From Gloeophyllum trabeum ATCC 11539 (Eukaryota > Basidiomycota > Agaricomycetes > Gloeophyllales > Gloeophyllaceae), in the NCBI RefSeq assembly GCF_000344685.1, contig NW_006920444.1, positions 2,544 to 13,172 of the forward strand: 10,629 nt of DNA, written 5' to 3'. Positions 10,018-10,629 of the stretch are shown here, piece after piece; the first letter of the stretch is position 1; each line of letters opens with the position of its first letter. The notes below the pieces were generated by a model, which was given only the letters and a program-made list of their open reading frames with translations, had not been told where the DNA came from and did not search any database. Position numbers and translations under genes: made by a program.

Positions 10018-10023
10018 AATAAA
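10018..10023 (+). terminator. Polyadenylation signal of the transposase gene
   Basis: AATAAA lies 43 nt after the transposase stop codon (9973-9975) and before the right terminal repeat, a suitable place for 3' end formation inside the element. Confidence 0.55.
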
Positions 10024-10116
10024 TTTGTGTTCAGACAGTCAATACAGTTGTACATACAGCCCAGGCTACTTGACTTGCAAAAAGAAGATGCTGGACTTAG
10101 TATAGTTAAGACTAGG

Positions 10117-10176
10117 TTGGGCAACGGAGGACCTGCCCAACACTCTGGGTGGGCAGTTCGGGCTGCCCAAGGACTT
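10117..10176 (-). repeat. Right terminal inverted repeat
   Basis: Identical over 60 bases to the reverse complement of 1-60. It begins 141 bp after the transposase stop codon. The neighbouring sequence from 10177 on keeps the same vocabulary (TGGGCAG, and GGGCAGTTCGG again at 10219-10229), so base 10176 is only where the visible pairing must end, not necessarily where the element ends. Confidence 0.95.
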
Positions 10177-10629
10177 GGGCACTAGCGCAAAGGGCAGACC
10201 CTAACCCGACCAAGCTTGGGCAGTTCGGCGGAATGGGCGGACCACCATGTATGTGGGCTACCCGACCGGACCATCTGGTCCGCGTAGGGAAGACCGGTCT
10301 GGGCCATCAGCTACAAGCGGCCAGACCAAGTGGGCAGGCTGGGTGGCCCACTGCAAATATGGGCTACCCGACCGGACCAGATGGTCTATACAGGGAAGAC
10401 CACCCTGGGCAGCGGGCAAATGTGGGCTATCAGACCAGGTGGGCAGACCATAAGTTAATGTCTGGTCCATGTGGGCATGGTTGGGAAGGACTTGACTGGA
10501 CCAGATGGCCTGGCCAACTAGACCTGGTGGGCAGGCCTCAGGTATCTTGCCCTGCCCAGATGGGCAGTATGTGGACTTTCCCAGATGGGGAAGAGTAAGT
10601 GGGGGTACGACGTTTAAACTTGGTTATTA
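10177..10629. repeat. Degenerate TGGGCAG/GGACCA repeat field beyond the right inverted repeat
   Basis: About 450 bp made of recurring words: GGGCAG (about seven times), GGACCA followed by TCTGGTCC or AGATGG (10268-10281, 10374-10387, 10498-10511) and ATGGGCTA/GTGGGCTA. The clearest unit is a direct repeat of about 54 bp, 10251-10304 and 10357-10410, offset by 106 bp and matching with scattered differences. All three plus frames are partly open through it because the words lack stops, but the translations are repetitive Gly/Trp/Pro strings without protein character. The last 40 bases (from about 10590) leave the pattern. It may be an extended terminal region of the element or a repetitive target into which it inserted. 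Confidence 0.7.
10251..10410 (+). repeat. Imperfect 106-bp-period tandem duplication
   Basis: The strings starting at 10251 and 10357 share GGGCTACCCGACCGGACCA and, further on, AGGGAAGACC. Within each copy the central core differs in an informative way: GGACCATCTGGTCC in the first and GGACCAGATGGTCT in the second, so the two cores are nearly reverse complements of one another. This looks like a decayed satellite or subterminal repeat. Confidence 0.75.

Larger units (their letters stand above)
1..10176. mobile_element. Complete KDZ-superfamily DNA transposon (three genes)
   Basis: Two inverted copies of a 60-bp sequence, identical at every position, bracket three genes: a minus-strand gene with an HMG-like domain, a small plus-strand gene of unknown function, and a plus-strand KDZ transposase. 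The outer genes stop 165 bp and 141 bp from the inner edges of the terminal repeats, so the element is compactly filled. KDZ elements of basidiomycetes are known to carry extra genes, notably a divergent HMG-domain gene and often a TET/JBP dioxygenase gene; the former fits here and the latter is not seen. All frames are open after splicing, which suggests a recent and possibly still active copy. Because the left repeat starts at the first base of the window, the outer limits are minimal. The DNA beyond 10176 resembles the repeat in composition, so the element may be longer on both sides. No target-site duplication can be assessed. Confidence 0.88.

Noticed and set aside
1..10180. Target-site duplication flanking the element
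   Set aside because: No sequence is available left of base 1, so nothing can be compared with the bases after 10176.
10251..10410. Possible CRISPR-like or rRNA spacer repeat
   Set aside because: The units are long, degenerate and palindromic, without unique spacers, in a eukaryotic transposon context.
10149..10598. 149-codon plus-strand reading frame and overlapping frames at the right end
   Set aside because: They are made of degenerate repeat words that lack stop codons; the translation is a Gly/Trp/Pro string without protein-like features, and it begins inside the terminal repeat.

Overview
The window is most likely from a filamentous basidiomycete, probably an Agaricomycete. The evidence is a transposase of the KDZ (Kyakuja-Dileera-Zisupton) superfamily, a partner gene with an HMG-like domain, and multi-exon genes with uniformly tiny introns (51-65 nt). 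About 10.2 kb of it is a single, apparently intact, autonomous KDZ-type DNA transposon. No ordinary host gene is visible.

Layout, left to right. Bases 1-60 are the left terminal inverted repeat; all 60 bases match the reverse complement of 10117-10176. A nine-exon minus-strand gene (4199 down to 225) encodes about 1175 residues, including an HMG-like segment, acidic and basic low-complexity regions, a nuclear-localisation-like motif and a Pro-Arg-Pro-Ala array encoded by a 12-bp minisatellite. A 1.0-kb intergenic region (4200-5201) carries a CACGTG box, a perfect 14-bp inverted repeat and a short hexamer repeat. A small two-exon plus-strand gene (5202-5965) encodes about 235 residues of unknown function. 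A 387-bp promoter region (5966-6352) contains two CACGTG boxes. The eight-exon plus-strand KDZ transposase gene (6353-9975) encodes about 1078 residues. The right inverted repeat follows at 10117-10176. From 10177 to the end the DNA is a degenerate tandem-repeat field full of TGGGCAG and GGACCA words resembling the inverted repeat, so the true element end may lie beyond base 10176 and, on the left, before base 1.

How the parts fit. The transposase would bind the terminal repeats, whose four TGGGCA words look like a binding-site array, and catalyse excision and integration. In published KDZ elements an accessory gene with a divergent HMG domain is common, often with a TET/JBP dioxygenase gene. 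Here the HMG-like gene is present, no TET/JBP gene is visible, and the central slot holds the uncharacterised small gene. All three genes can be spliced into uninterrupted frames and the inverted repeats are identical, so the copy is probably young. Exon structures are my own manual reconstructions from splice signals and frame; they were not checked against transcripts.
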